Shown here in pieces: positions 16,848 through 25,486 of a DNA stretch of 64,000 nucleotides. Both the position numbers and the translations under genes were made by a program. Each line of letters opens with the position of its first letter. Within the stretch, counting starts at the first letter, position 1. The DNA lies in the NCBI GenBank assembly GCA_963668325.1, contig OY764222.1:806001-870000 (forward strand), read 5' to 3'. The stretch comes from MPNP01 sp963668325. GTDB lineage: Bacteria > Pseudomonadota > Alphaproteobacteria > Rhodobacterales > Rhodobacteraceae. The notes under the pieces were generated by a model that saw only the letters and a program-made list of their open reading frames with translations, had not been told where the DNA came from and searched no databases.

Positions 16848-18442
16848 CCTCTTCTGGAGAACAGAATAGTGGAATAAGTGTAAAGGCTGCTGCTGACATT
16901 GAGGTCGACCACGAGCAACTTGATAATTCCATAGCCCTTTTTGTTGAAAGAAATCCCGGTTATTACCAAAGTGTCTTTCATAAAGTTCATGCCGCGGACA
17001 GTTCCCTTCCCAATACCTTTAACTGGGTCGCGGCCATACTAGGACCAATTTGGGGCGGTTTCCGAGGTGCCTGGGGTTTTTTCTGGGGTTTTTTGATTTT
17101 AGAAATGATTGTCTGGGTGCAGATGGGCCGGGGTATTTGGGGAAGCCCAGGAGCAAAATTTGAGGAACGGGCTGAAAGTCAGTTTGCCAGGGCCGCAGAT
17201 TTTAAGCGGCAAGCGGAAGAAGCTTTGGCCGCCGGTGAAGATGCAAGCCGTTTTGATAAATTATTTGAAAATATGACCAATGCTGCCGAACGGAGTATGG
17301 CTGAAGCTCAGTCTCTGAATGATGGCAAACTCTTCGTCCTTTTCACAGGTTTGGTGTTATTTGTTGTGGTTAAACTTGTGCAGGGATTTTATGCCAACAA
17401 GATTTATGAACGCCAGTATTCCAAATGGCGAATTAATCCTGAAGGCACTGAGTCAGGTGTAAAGGTCAGGAATCTGGTTTTATCTTTGGTTCTGGTCACC
17501 TTGATTGCCCCCTTGACAATTTACAAGTTTACCGTTGAAAGCCCACTTGAGCTCTTAAACGAGTTTCCTGAAAAAGAAATAAGTTCTCTATTTCTTGGTG
17601 AAGAGGAAGAGAATGAAACCTTATATACCAAATCAGCCAATTGGCTGGAGGATAGAATTGATGCCACAGCGGTGGCAGGCCAAGGTGTATTTGACGGTTT
17701 GACTTCTGGCGTAAGGTCTATCCTGAACGCTATGACTCTTGCTCTGATTGTTACTCCCTGGCCTGTGGTAATGATTGTTGTTTGTGTGGTTGCATGGCGA
17801 GCTGCCGGTCCCAGAGTATCGATATTTACTGGTGCTGCTTTGGCATATATAGCACTTTTAGGCTATTGGGAAGTGTCCATGGAGACAGTTGCTTTGGTCG
17901 GTGCTGCGGTGTTTCTATGCGTAGTTTTTGGTATCCCCTTGGGAATTTGGTTTGGAAAATCACAACGGGCATATAAAATTGCTGAACCCGTTCTGGATTT
18001 AATGCAGACCTTGCCAGCCTTCGTTTACCTAATTCCAATCATTGCTTTTTTTGGAACTGGTAACCCACCCGGAATTCTAGCAACCATAATTTTTGGCATG
18101 CCGCCGGTGATTAGATTGACTGCTTTGGGTATGCGAGGAGTTCCGAAAACAATAATTGAAGCTGCGGAAGCTTTTGGTGCATCCAAAGGTCAAATGCTTA
18201 GGGATGTCGAAATTCCCTTGGCCTTACCTTCGATAATGACGGGCGTTAACCAGACCATCCTTATGTGTCTTTCCATGGTGGTCATTATTTCGCTTATTGG
18301 CGGTGGTGGTTTAGGTCAGGAAATCCTTATTGCCCTGCAATATGCAGCCAAGGGCCCCGGATTACTCGGTGGTATCGCCATTTTATTATGTGCGATGGTC
18401 ATCGACAGGATCGTTCAGGGAGCATTCCGTAGAGAAATTTAA
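16844..18442 (+). CDS. proW: Betaine/proline-type ABC permease with long N-terminal extension
   Basis: The product has 532 residues. The last ~280 carry the BPD transport core with the EAA loop IEAAEAFGASKGQMLRDVEIP and the GGGGLGQEILIAL segment of ProW. The first ~230 residues are unusual: VERNPGYYQSVFHKVH, a Trp/Gly-rich helix pair (WGGFRGAWGFFWGFLILEM), then a charged Ala/Glu-rich segment and further helices. E. coli ProW has an extension of only about 100 residues. The extension resembles DUF2628-like membrane segments, but this is a weak call. It is last in the operon and followed by a strong terminator. Confidence 0.9.
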   Translation: MTSSGEQNSGISVKAAADIEVDHEQLDNSIALFVERNPGYYQSVFHKVHAADSSLPNTFNWVAAILGPIWGGFRGAWGFFWGFLILEMIVWVQMGRGIWGSPGAKFEERAESQFARAADFKRQAEEALAAGEDASRFDKLFENMTNAAERSMAEAQSLNDGKLFVLFTGLVLFVVVKLVQGFYANKIYERQYSKWRINPEGTESGVKVRNLVLSLVLVTLIAPLTIYKFTVESPLELLNEFPEKEISSLFLGEEEENETLYTKSANWLEDRIDATAVAGQGVFDGLTSGVRSILNAMTLALIVTPWPVVMIVVCVVAWRAAGPRVSIFTGAALAYIALLGYWEVSMETVALVGAAVFLCVVFGIPLGIWFGKSQRAYKIAEPVLDLMQTLPAFVYLIPIIAFFGTGNPPGILATIIFGMPPVIRLTALGMRGVPKTIIEAAEAFGASKGQMLRDVEIPLALPSIMTGVNQTILMCLSMVVIISLIGGGGLGQEILIALQYAAKGPGLLGGIAILLCAMVIDRIVQGAFRREI

Positions 18443-18499
18443 AGGTTGTATTAACTGGGCAGTTCTTGTCTTTAGAATTGCCTAATAAATTCATCTAGT

Positions 18500-18536
18500 A
18501 AAAAACCGCTCCGACATAAGTTGTGAGCGGTTTTTT
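18500..18536 (+). terminator. Rho-independent terminator after the betaine-type ABC operon
   Basis: A 12-bp stem pairs AAAAAACCGCTC (18500-18511) with GAGCGGTTTTTT (18525-18536) around a 13-nt loop, ending in a T-run. It lies 58 bp after the permease stop. Confidence 0.9.
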
Positions 18537-18681
18537 GTGCTTAGAATCCAATTTTCAGTCCCGATTTCTAATAGCGTAATCAATCTAAAGCCGTCTGTTT
18601 TTAACATTAAATAATGAGCTGATGTCATTCCTTTTGCAGGAAGAAAAATAGGTCGCCTAAATTATTAATCATTAGGATAAA

Positions 18682-18704
18682 GTAAACTATATTTTACTCT
18701 GATA
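18682..18704. repeat. Operator-like direct repeat, copy 1, upstream of hipA
   Basis: A 23-bp sequence is repeated exactly at 18723-18745, 41 bp apart (about four helical turns). Its core GTAAACTATATTTTAC is nearly palindromic. Position and symmetry suggest binding sites for the HipB repressor encoded downstream. Confidence 0.7.
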
Positions 18705-18722
18705 GATTGGTTTTTGAATATT

Positions 18723-18745
18723 GTAAACTATATTTTACTCTGATA
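18723..18745. repeat. Operator-like direct repeat, copy 2, upstream of hipA
   Basis: Second exact copy of the 23-bp repeat, ending 40 bp before the hipA start codon. It is the copy best placed to block the promoter. HipB autoregulation by operator pairs is known in the hipBA family; the assignment here is inference. Confidence 0.7.
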
Positions 18746-18785
18746 TCAAATATACTAGTTTAAGTAAAAAGAATTTAACTGGGCT

Positions 18786-20006
18786 ATGGCAAAATTATTG
18801 TGGGGTAAAATTTACTTCAAAGATACGTTTGCAGGGTATCTCCGTGAAGACCCTGGGGATCGTTTTACATTCACCTATGATTCAAGCTATATTGCCGCTG
18901 GCAATCATGCTATCGCCCATAATTTACCTGTGCGGGAATCACCATATATTAGCTACAATGGCTTGCATCCTTTTTTTGATAATCTTGTCAGCGAAGGATG
19001 GCTGGAAAATGTTCAAAGCCGCCTGCTTGGAAAAAGAGAAGTTAAACGCTTTGAATTGCTTCTAGCATTTGGTTTTGATTGTATCGGCGCTGTTTCTATA
19101 GTTGACCCTGAACCAGCAAAATTAACAGATGTGATGTTGGATAAAGACGATCCTAAAGAAATGGCGGCTTTAACAAGTCGTGCTTCCCCTTCAGGAGTAC
19201 AACCAAAACTTGCAGTGATCGAAGAGAACGGCTCGTTTCGTCCAACGGGTATTAATGAACTTAGTACGCATATTGCTAAATTTTCTTCGGCTCTTCATCC
19301 AGATATTATTGAGAATGAGTATTTAGTCACGTGTGCATTTCAAGCATTGCTTCCCAATGATGATGTTGTAACCTTGAAAATAGGTGAAATTAAAGGGATA
19401 GAAGGTCCCGCATTGCTAATCAGGCGATTTGATAGAGATACAGGAGAGCGCATTCATTTTGAAGAAATCAACCAGTTTTTAAATTATCGCTCTACAGAAA
19501 AATATGAAGGTGCTTATAAGGATATATCAGAATTCATCCTGCAGTCAGATAATTGTCTACCTACACAAAACTACGTGCTTTACAGGCGTATCTTGGCTGG
19601 GTTGGTGCTAGGAAATACTGATATGCACCTAAAGAATTTTGCCATGTTTCATACATCACAAGGCTTACGATTCACTCCATCGTATGACCAAGTTTCCGCT
19701 TCCTATTATAATTATAAATCTGTGGCTTTATCGATAGCAGGTGCACCAAATATGCCGATCAGGAGTTTAAAACCTCGCAGTATAATCAGGCTTGGCGAAG
19801 AGTTTGGGTTTTCCCCAGCAGTAATAAAAATGGTTCATGATGATTTGGCTAAAAATTTGGATGCAGCCAAACAAGCAATAGCAGATGCAAAATTTGGTGC
19901 TAAAAGCCTTAAGAATAACCTCATTGAGCTAATGGAGAGGAGATGGAACGGAACATTCGCCTTAATTGGCAAGAAATTATCATCGAAGCAAAAAAACGAC
20001 GAATAG
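18786..20006 (+). CDS. hipA: HipA-family serine/threonine kinase toxin
   Basis: The product has 406 residues, full length for HipA. It contains the N-terminal subdomain (GYLREDPGDRFTFTYD), the Gly-rich loop SGVQPKL (136-142), the catalytic motif GNTDMHLKNF (D279, N284) and the metal-binding aspartate in SYDQ (D301). HipA kinases phosphorylate aminoacyl-tRNA synthetases and halt growth until neutralised. All catalytic residues look intact. Unlike E. coli hipBA, the toxin gene comes first, and the 3' end overlaps the antitoxin gene by 64 nt. The ATG at 18786 follows the two operator-like repeats. Confidence 0.9.
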   Translation: MAKLLWGKIYFKDTFAGYLREDPGDRFTFTYDSSYIAAGNHAIAHNLPVRESPYISYNGLHPFFDNLVSEGWLENVQSRLLGKREVKRFELLLAFGFDCIGAVSIVDPEPAKLTDVMLDKDDPKEMAALTSRASPSGVQPKLAVIEENGSFRPTGINELSTHIAKFSSALHPDIIENEYLVTCAFQALLPNDDVVTLKIGEIKGIEGPALLIRRFDRDTGERIHFEEINQFLNYRSTEKYEGAYKDISEFILQSDNCLPTQNYVLYRRILAGLVLGNTDMHLKNFAMFHTSQGLRFTPSYDQVSASYYNYKSVALSIAGAPNMPIRSLKPRSIIRLGEEFGFSPAVIKMVHDDLAKNLDAAKQAIADAKFGAKSLKNNLIELMERRWNGTFALIGKKLSSKQKNDE

Positions 20007-20143
20007 ATAATCGTCTAACTCAAGATAAACTAGCTGTTTTGGCCGGTGTAAGTAAGCCTACACTCAATAGTTTTGAGAATGGAAAAACAAGTATCAAACT
20101 CGCAAGTGCTTTAAAAATACTTCGAGTTTTAGGAATGGAATAG
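19943..20143 (+). CDS. hipB: HipB-like XRE-family antitoxin/repressor
   Basis: The product has 66 residues, essentially one helix-turn-helix of the XRE family (RLTQDKLAVLAGVSKPTLNS, FENGKTSIKLASALKILRVLG). It starts at ATG 19943, inside the hipA 3' end in another frame, behind a GGAGAGGAG ribosome site. It should bind HipA and repress the pair through the repeats at 18682-18745. It is shorter than E. coli HipB (88 residues) and lacks an obvious C-terminal tail. Confidence 0.85.
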   Translation: MERNIRLNWQEIIIEAKKRRIDNRLTQDKLAVLAGVSKPTLNSFENGKTSIKLASALKILRVLGME

Positions 20144-20191
20144 CGCGGCAATTTCTCCTAACTAATTATTCCCACATGAACTACACCGGTT

Positions 20192-20755
20192 CTAACTATT
20201 CAGTACCTTGATTTGGTTTGAAAAACGATTAGCAATGTATACGGGATCATCGTCAATCACCGAAACACTGACATTCCCTGGTTCGCACTTGCTGATAATA
20301 ACTGACATCCGGCCTGATGAAATGGCCTTTACTAACTCTGTTGCTGTTTCCTCGGCCGAGCATTCAACCACATTGCCACACCCACATGCCCTGGCAACTT
20401 CTGTCAATGAAGTTTTCATGCCGGCATAGGTGGGTTGGTCTCCGGTCGAACCATAACTACCGTTATCAATTATCAATAGAATGAAATTATCAACTGGATT
20501 GTTGGCAATTGTTGACAGGGTAGCCAGATTGGTCAAGACAGAACCATCACCATCTATGGCAATAACGGGTTGATCCTGTACCAGAGCTACGCCCAAACCA
20601 ATGGACGAACACAGACCCATCGTTCCAAGCATGTAAAAATTTGAAGGCTGATCAAGTAACTGGTAGAGTTCCTGAGACGGCGAACCGATATTGCAAACAA
20701 CAAGCCTGTCTTGCAGGATTGGGGCAATTTCTTTTAAAATATCGTACCTGATCAT
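20192..20755 (-). CDS. comE: Sulfopyruvate decarboxylase, beta subunit
   Basis: The product has 187 residues with the C-terminal half of a thiamine-diphosphate decarboxylase. The TPP/Mg motif begins GDGSVLTNLATLSTIANNP and ends at DNGSYGSTGD. It should pair with the ComD-like product of the preceding gene, which it overlaps by 4 nt (ATGA, deciding the start at 20755). The complex would convert 3-sulfopyruvate to sulfoacetaldehyde and CO2. Phosphonopyruvate decarboxylase is a close alternative but is usually a single chain. The linked sulfolactate-type dehydrogenase favours sulfopyruvate. Confidence 0.8.
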   Translation of the reverse strand: MIRYDILKEIAPILQDRLVVCNIGSPSQELYQLLDQPSNFYMLGTMGLCSSIGLGVALVQDQPVIAIDGDGSVLTNLATLSTIANNPVDNFILLIIDNGSYGSTGDQPTYAGMKTSLTEVARACGCGNVVECSAEETATELVKAISSGRMSVIISKCEPGNVSVSVIDDDPVYIANRFSNQIKVLNS

Positions 20756-21258
20756 GACGCTGAACTCCAAAAAGAGGCATCTGCAAGAATAGCCACTGGT
20801 TTTTTAGACATCTGGGAATGTTGCAGGATACCGTCCAGGCTTGCTACCTGTTCCGGTTTGGTAAAATGGTAATACGGAATATTCAATTGCTGCAGCAATG
20901 GCTTTGTGTGGATGGCCATTTCAACCTGACAAGCCACCTTTTCACCTACTTCACCGCGATAACTGATAAGCATGGGTAAGGGGATATGATAAAATTGTAT
21001 CAACGTCACCAGGGAATTTATGGCTACGCCCAAGGCCGTGTTCTGCATGATAATTGCTGCTCTGGTTCCGCCAAGGTATGCCCCTGCACATAGACCCATG
21101 CCCTCATCTTCCTTATTGGAGGGAATATGAAAAATTGCTTCTTCTTCCTCAACCAATTCAATAACCCCAGCCAATTGCTTGCAGGGAACAGAGGTAATAA
21201 AACCTATGTTATTTTTCACCAGGCTTTCAACTATGACCTTATCTGTATTTGTCGGCAT
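20752..21258 (-). CDS. comD: Sulfopyruvate decarboxylase, alpha subunit
   Basis: The product has 168 residues and is the pyrimidine-binding half of a two-subunit TPP decarboxylase. SVPCKQLAGVIEL is followed by the cofactor-activating glutamate region SNKEDEGMGLCAGAYLGG, then QNTALGVAINSL. It is the second gene of slcC-comD-comE, 39 bp after slcC. In bacteria ComDE acts in breakdown of sulfolactate and cysteate rather than coenzyme M synthesis. Confidence 0.82.
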   Translation of the reverse strand: MPTNTDKVIVESLVKNNIGFITSVPCKQLAGVIELVEEEEAIFHIPSNKEDEGMGLCAGAYLGGTRAAIIMQNTALGVAINSLVTLIQFYHIPLPMLISYRGEVGEKVACQVEMAIHTKPLLQQLNIPYYHFTKPEQVASLDGILQHSQMSKKPVAILADASFWSSAS

Positions 21259-21297
21259 GAAATTCCTTTTCCTTATGTTTCGGAAATACTCAGTATT

Positions 21298-22218
21298 TTA
21301 GTGATCAAGACAATCAATAACCTTATCGGCTATCATTTTACTGACCCTAAAATTGGATTCCTTTGTTACACCAGCAATATGTGGGGTTAAGATAAGGTTG
21401 TTCAATCCCGAAAATTTCTTGCCCGCTTCTTTATTCAGGGGTTCTTCCTCAAATACATCAAGAGCCGCTCCTCCCAGTTTGCCTGCCTGGAGAAATTCAA
21501 TCAAGGATCCTTCTTCAACTACTCCCCCGCGAGATGTATTGATAATAATGGCATTAGATTTACACATTGAAAAAAATGACTGTCCTATCAAGTGGTAAGT
21601 CCCTTTTACCAGCGGAACATGGATACTTACAATATCAGAGAATTGAGCTAGCTCTTCCATTCCTACAGGTTTTATCCTGGTCCACAAATCATCATCGGGA
21701 CTGACAAATGGATCATAAGCCTGAACACTCATTCCCAGGCTCAAGGCCTTTTCAGCTGTTGCTCGGCCGATAGCACCCAACCCCACCAAACCAAGCATCT
21801 TGTTGTTGATTTCAGAACCGATAAAATCGATCCTGTTCCAGAGTCCGGCAATCATTGAGGAATTGTCTCTGTAGGCTCTCCGCAATAGTATCATGGCCGT
21901 ACCAATTACGTATTCAGCTACGCTTTCAATGTTGGCTCCGATAGCCGGATATACAGGTATGGTTCTTCGTTCGCAGGATGTCAGGTCGATATTGTCCAAT
22001 CCTATACCCAAGCGGCCAATGCATTGCAGGTTGGGGCCTTGGTCGAGCAATTCAGCATCAACTATTGTCCTGTTTCTGACGATCAGAGCTTTGGCAGGCT
22101 TGACTGCTGTCAATAGCTTTTCACGGTCTTCCACTAGCGATAAATCATGGATCGTGGGATGTTGTTTCGAAAGAGAAGCAACAACTGACTCGTCCATAAA
22201 TTCAGTAATCAGAATCAT
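21298..22218 (-). CDS. slcC: D-2-hydroxyacid dehydrogenase family, probable (S)-sulfolactate dehydrogenase
   Basis: The product has 306 residues. The NAD-binding motif LGAIGRA, the catalytic arginine region NTSRGGVVEE, the glutamate in FEEEP and the histidine in LTPHIAG are all present. The family includes SerA and SlcC, the (S)-sulfolactate dehydrogenase that yields 3-sulfopyruvate. The family call comes from sequence; the sulfolactate specificity is inferred from the operon with comDE. Hydroxypyruvate or phosphoglycerate activity cannot be excluded. It is the first gene of the operon. Confidence 0.75.
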   Translation of the reverse strand: MILITEFMDESVVASLSKQHPTIHDLSLVEDREKLLTAVKPAKALIVRNRTIVDAELLDQGPNLQCIGRLGIGLDNIDLTSCERRTIPVYPAIGANIESVAEYVIGTAMILLRRAYRDNSSMIAGLWNRIDFIGSEINNKMLGLVGLGAIGRATAEKALSLGMSVQAYDPFVSPDDDLWTRIKPVGMEELAQFSDIVSIHVPLVKGTYHLIGQSFFSMCKSNAIIINTSRGGVVEEGSLIEFLQAGKLGGAALDVFEEEPLNKEAGKKFSGLNNLILTPHIAGVTKESNFRVSKMIADKVIDCLDH

Positions 22219-22259
22219 GATGGTGATAAAATATTATTGAAAATCAGGTTAAGAATACT

Positions 22260-22289
22260 TTTTGGGGGTTAGTAGGATCAACCCCAAAA
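22260..22289 (-). terminator. Hairpin overlapping the dnaJ stop codon
   Basis: TTTTGGGG and CCCCAAAA pair across a 14-nt loop that contains the dnaJ stop. The stem is followed by few T residues, so termination strength is doubtful, but no other hairpin lies between dnaJ and slcC. Confidence 0.4.
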
Positions 22290-23393
22290 TTCCTTGATAT
22301 TTTTAAACAAACCCTTGTTTTCACCACCGGACTGCTCGCTGATTTCATCAAACTCTTTAAGCAATTCCTTTTGCCTGGAAGTAAGTTTTACAGGTGTTTG
22401 CACAAATAAATCAATTAACAAATCGCCATAGGAACTTTTGGACCTGAGTTTGGGCATACCTTTGCCAGACAATCTCAAACGCTTACCCGTCTGACTTTCG
22501 GGAGGTATTTTTACCTTGGTTCTTCCCCCATCGATTGTATTGATTTCAATTTCTCCCCCCAAGGCGGCCGTTACCATGGAAATGTGAATATTGCGGTGGA
22601 GGTGGTTGACTGATCGTTCGAACTCTTTGTGATCCTTGACCTCAATTAGGATATAAAGGTCACCAGCGTTGCCTGGGCTGCTACCTTCCTCACCTCTTCC
22701 GGACAATCGAATTCGCTGCCCGGAATCAATTCCCGGGGGGATTTCCACTTCAATAGTTCTATTTTTGTAAACTCTTCCCTCTCCTGAGCAGGTCTTGCAG
22801 GGGTTGATAATGATTTTCCCTTGCCCTCGACAGGTGTGGCAGGTTGTTTCCACCCGAAAGAAATCTCGTTGAATTCGGGTTTTTCCACTTCCCCCACAGG
22901 TTGTACAAGTGATCGGGTCTGATCCTCCTTCAGACCGGGTTCCATTGCATGAATTACAAACAACCTGGGTTGGAACAACAATCCTTTTTTGTAAACCGGT
23001 ATAGGCTTCTTCCAGAGTTATGGAAAGCTCATATTGGAGATCCGAGCCGCGATAGGAACGTTGCGAAGTTCTACTTCCTGGATCCATGAAGTCCCTGAAA
23101 ATATCCTGAAAAATATCAGAAAACGCCCCTTGGCCGGTAAAGCCATGGTGAGCCGTTCCATTTCCTCCCTGAAAGGCCTCATGACCAAAGCGGTCATACA
23201 ATTCCTTCTTGCGAGGATCTTTCAGGATATCATAAGCCTCATTGACTTCCTTGAATCCTGCCTCGGCATTGGGATTATCTGAATTTTGATCGGGATGAAG
23301 TTCTTTGGCCTTTTTCCGAAAAGCCTTTTTTATTTCGGGTGCGGAAGCACCTCTGGATACCCCCAGAACGTTATAGTAATCCAGTTTGCTCAT
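22278..23393 (-). CDS. dnaJ: Chaperone DnaJ
   Basis: The product has 371 residues. The J-domain with the HPD motif (KELHPDQNSD) is followed by the Gly/Phe region, four zinc-binding CxxCxGxG repeats (CNSCNGTR, CTTCGGSG, CHTCRGQG, CKTCSGEG) and the C-terminal substrate domain. It stimulates DnaK ATPase and delivers unfolded clients. It lies 72 bp after dnaK on the same strand. Confidence 0.97.
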   Translation of the reverse strand: MSKLDYYNVLGVSRGASAPEIKKAFRKKAKELHPDQNSDNPNAEAGFKEVNEAYDILKDPRKKELYDRFGHEAFQGGNGTAHHGFTGQGAFSDIFQDIFRDFMDPGSRTSQRSYRGSDLQYELSITLEEAYTGLQKRIVVPTQVVCNSCNGTRSEGGSDPITCTTCGGSGKTRIQRDFFRVETTCHTCRGQGKIIINPCKTCSGEGRVYKNRTIEVEIPPGIDSGQRIRLSGRGEEGSSPGNAGDLYILIEVKDHKEFERSVNHLHRNIHISMVTAALGGEIEINTIDGGRTKVKIPPESQTGKRLRLSGKGMPKLRSKSSYGDLLIDLFVQTPVKLTSRQKELLKEFDEISEQSGGENKGLFKNIKEFWG

Positions 23394-23465
23394 GACAGTT
23401 TCTGGCTAGCCACAGTCTGATAAACCTGGAGCTTTTTTCTCCCCAAAATCTCCACTCCTTAGAAC

Positions 23466-25376
23466 TTATTTCTTGGTATCATCCTCAACATCATCATATT
23501 CAGCGTCAACAACCTCAATATCGTCCTCTGGATCAACTTCAGGTTGGGCTGCTTCCTCGGCATTTTCTGCCTGGTTTTGATAGAGAACCTGTCCCAACTT
23601 CATTGCAGCCTCGGAAAGATTCTGAATGCCGGACTGGATCTTGGCAGTATCCTCTTCCTTCATATTTTCTTCCAAGGCATTCATTGCCAACTCAATTGAT
23701 TCAATAGTTGCTGGATCAAGTTTATCCTTATGTTCAGTAAGTGATTTCTTGGTTTGATAAAGGAGTGATTCCGCCGAATTTTGTGCCTCGACCAAATCCT
23801 TCTTGTTCTTATCAGCCTCGGCATATTCCTGGGCTTCATTCACCATCTTCTCGATTTCATCCTCGGACAGACCTCCAGATGATTGAATGGTAATCGACTG
23901 GGACTTGTTTGTTGCCTTATCCAAAGCTGTAACAGAAGTTATACCATTGGCATCAATATCAAAGGTAACTTCGACTTGAGGAACTCCACGAGGTGCATTT
24001 GGAATACCTTCCAAATTAAACCTGCCCAACAGTTTGTTGTGCTGTGCAATCTCCCGTTCTCCTTGATATACCTGAATGGTAACAGTTGTCTGATTATCCT
24101 CAGCCGTTGAAAAGACCTGGGATTTTTTGGTCGGTATGGTTGTATTTCTTTCAATCAACCTGGTGAATACACCTCCCAGGGTTTCGATCCCAAGGGAAAG
24201 AGGTGTTACATCCAGAAGGACCACATCCTTTACGGTACCGCTGAGAACTCCAGCCTGAATGGCGGCTCCCAATGCGACAACTTCGTCCGGATTTACTCCC
24301 CTACTTGGTTGTTTATCGAAAAAGTTGGTTACTTCCTCGACAACTTTGGGCATTCGGGTCATTCCACCCGCCAAGACGATTTCATCTATTTCGCCCAAAT
24401 TGAGGCCGGCATCCTTCAAGGCAGCTTCACAGGGTTTCAGAGTCTTCTTGATCAGTCCCCCGACAAGATTTTCCAATTTTGCTCTGGTCAGTTTGGATAT
24501 AAGGTGCAGAGGTTGTTTGGTATCGGTGTCAATTGAAATAAAGGGCTGGTTAATTTCTGTCTCCATGCTGGAAGAAAGTTCAACCTTCGCTTTTTCGGCA
24601 GCTTCTTTCAATCGTTGCAGTGCGATCTTGTCCTTGGTTAAATCGACCCCATTCTCTTTCTTGAATTCGTTAGCCAGGTGGTTGACAATCGTAAGGTCGA
24701 AATCTTCGCCCCCAAGGAATGTGTCACCATTAGTGGACTTAACCTCAAACAGCCCATCATCAATTTCAATAATGGTTATGTCAAATGTTCCACCACCAAG
24801 GTCATATACCGCAATGGTTTTCGCTTCCTTCTTGTCCAGACCATAGGCAAGAGCGGCCGCTGTCGGCTCATTGATTATCCTGAGGACCTCTAGTCCAGCA
24901 ATCTTACCAGCATCTTTAGTCGCTTGTCTCTGAGCATCATTAAAATAAGCTGGCACGGTAATGACTGCCTTGGTAACTTCCTGTCCAAGGTAATCCTCAG
25001 CCGAGGATTTCATTTTCTTGAGGATAACGGCTGAAATCTGTTCCGGAGAATATTTCTTGTCCCTTATTTCGACCCATGCATCGCCATTTCCCCCATCAAT
25101 AATATTGTAGGGAAGAGTATTTTTATTTTTGGATAGGAATGAGTCATTAAATCTTCGCCCAATTAACCGTTTGATGGCAAAAACGGTGTTTTTCGCATTG
25201 GTTACTGCCTGTCTTTTGGCAGCTTGACCAACAAGTTCCTCCTTATCTGTATAAGCAACAATTGATGGGGTGGTTCTTGATCCTTCAGAGTTCTCAACAA
25301 CCTTGGAATCGGCACCTTCCATTATGGCTACACAAGAGTTGGTTGTACCCAAGTCAATTCCGATTACTGTGCTCAT
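23466..25376 (-). CDS. dnaK: Chaperone DnaK (Hsp70)
   Basis: The product has 636 residues. IGIDLGTTNSCVA, AVYDLGGGTFDITI and VLAGGMTRMP mark the nucleotide-binding domain. The interdomain linker DVVLLDVTPLSLGIET leads to the substrate domain and an acidic C-terminal tail ending in EDDTKK. It acts with DnaJ and with GrpE encoded at 5.6 kb. A heat-shock-type promoter lies upstream (25458-25486). Confidence 0.98.
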   Translation of the reverse strand: MSTVIGIDLGTTNSCVAIMEGADSKVVENSEGSRTTPSIVAYTDKEELVGQAAKRQAVTNAKNTVFAIKRLIGRRFNDSFLSKNKNTLPYNIIDGGNGDAWVEIRDKKYSPEQISAVILKKMKSSAEDYLGQEVTKAVITVPAYFNDAQRQATKDAGKIAGLEVLRIINEPTAAALAYGLDKKEAKTIAVYDLGGGTFDITIIEIDDGLFEVKSTNGDTFLGGEDFDLTIVNHLANEFKKENGVDLTKDKIALQRLKEAAEKAKVELSSSMETEINQPFISIDTDTKQPLHLISKLTRAKLENLVGGLIKKTLKPCEAALKDAGLNLGEIDEIVLAGGMTRMPKVVEEVTNFFDKQPSRGVNPDEVVALGAAIQAGVLSGTVKDVVLLDVTPLSLGIETLGGVFTRLIERNTTIPTKKSQVFSTAEDNQTTVTIQVYQGEREIAQHNKLLGRFNLEGIPNAPRGVPQVEVTFDIDANGITSVTALDKATNKSQSITIQSSGGLSEDEIEKMVNEAQEYAEADKNKKDLVEAQNSAESLLYQTKKSLTEHKDKLDPATIESIELAMNALEENMKEEDTAKIQSGIQNLSEAAMKLGQVLYQNQAENAEEAAQPEVDPEDDIEVVDAEYDDVEDDTKK

Positions 25377-25457
25377 ATAAATCCTTCCTGTCTGTTAAAT
25401 TCTGGTTGTGAACTTTCATTTGAGTTCGCTGGGTTTTTAATTTATTAATAGTTTTCG

Positions 25458-25486
25458 ATATAGGAACGGTTAGCCTTTCCTTCAAG
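25458..25486 (-). promoter_or_regulatory. Probable sigma32 promoter of dnaKJ
   Basis: On the minus strand CTTGAAG (-35, 25480-25486) and CCTATAT (-10, 25458-25464) are separated so that CTTG-N18-CCTATAT fits the alphaproteobacterial RpoH consensus. The -10 element lies about 82 bp before the dnaK ATG. No CIRCE element is seen, so control by RpoH rather than HrcA is likely. Confidence 0.65.

Noticed and set aside
18682..18745. Two identical 23-bp repeats considered as a CRISPR fragment
   Set aside because: There are only two units with an 18-bp gap, no further copies and no cas genes. The near-palindromic core and position upstream of hipA fit operators.
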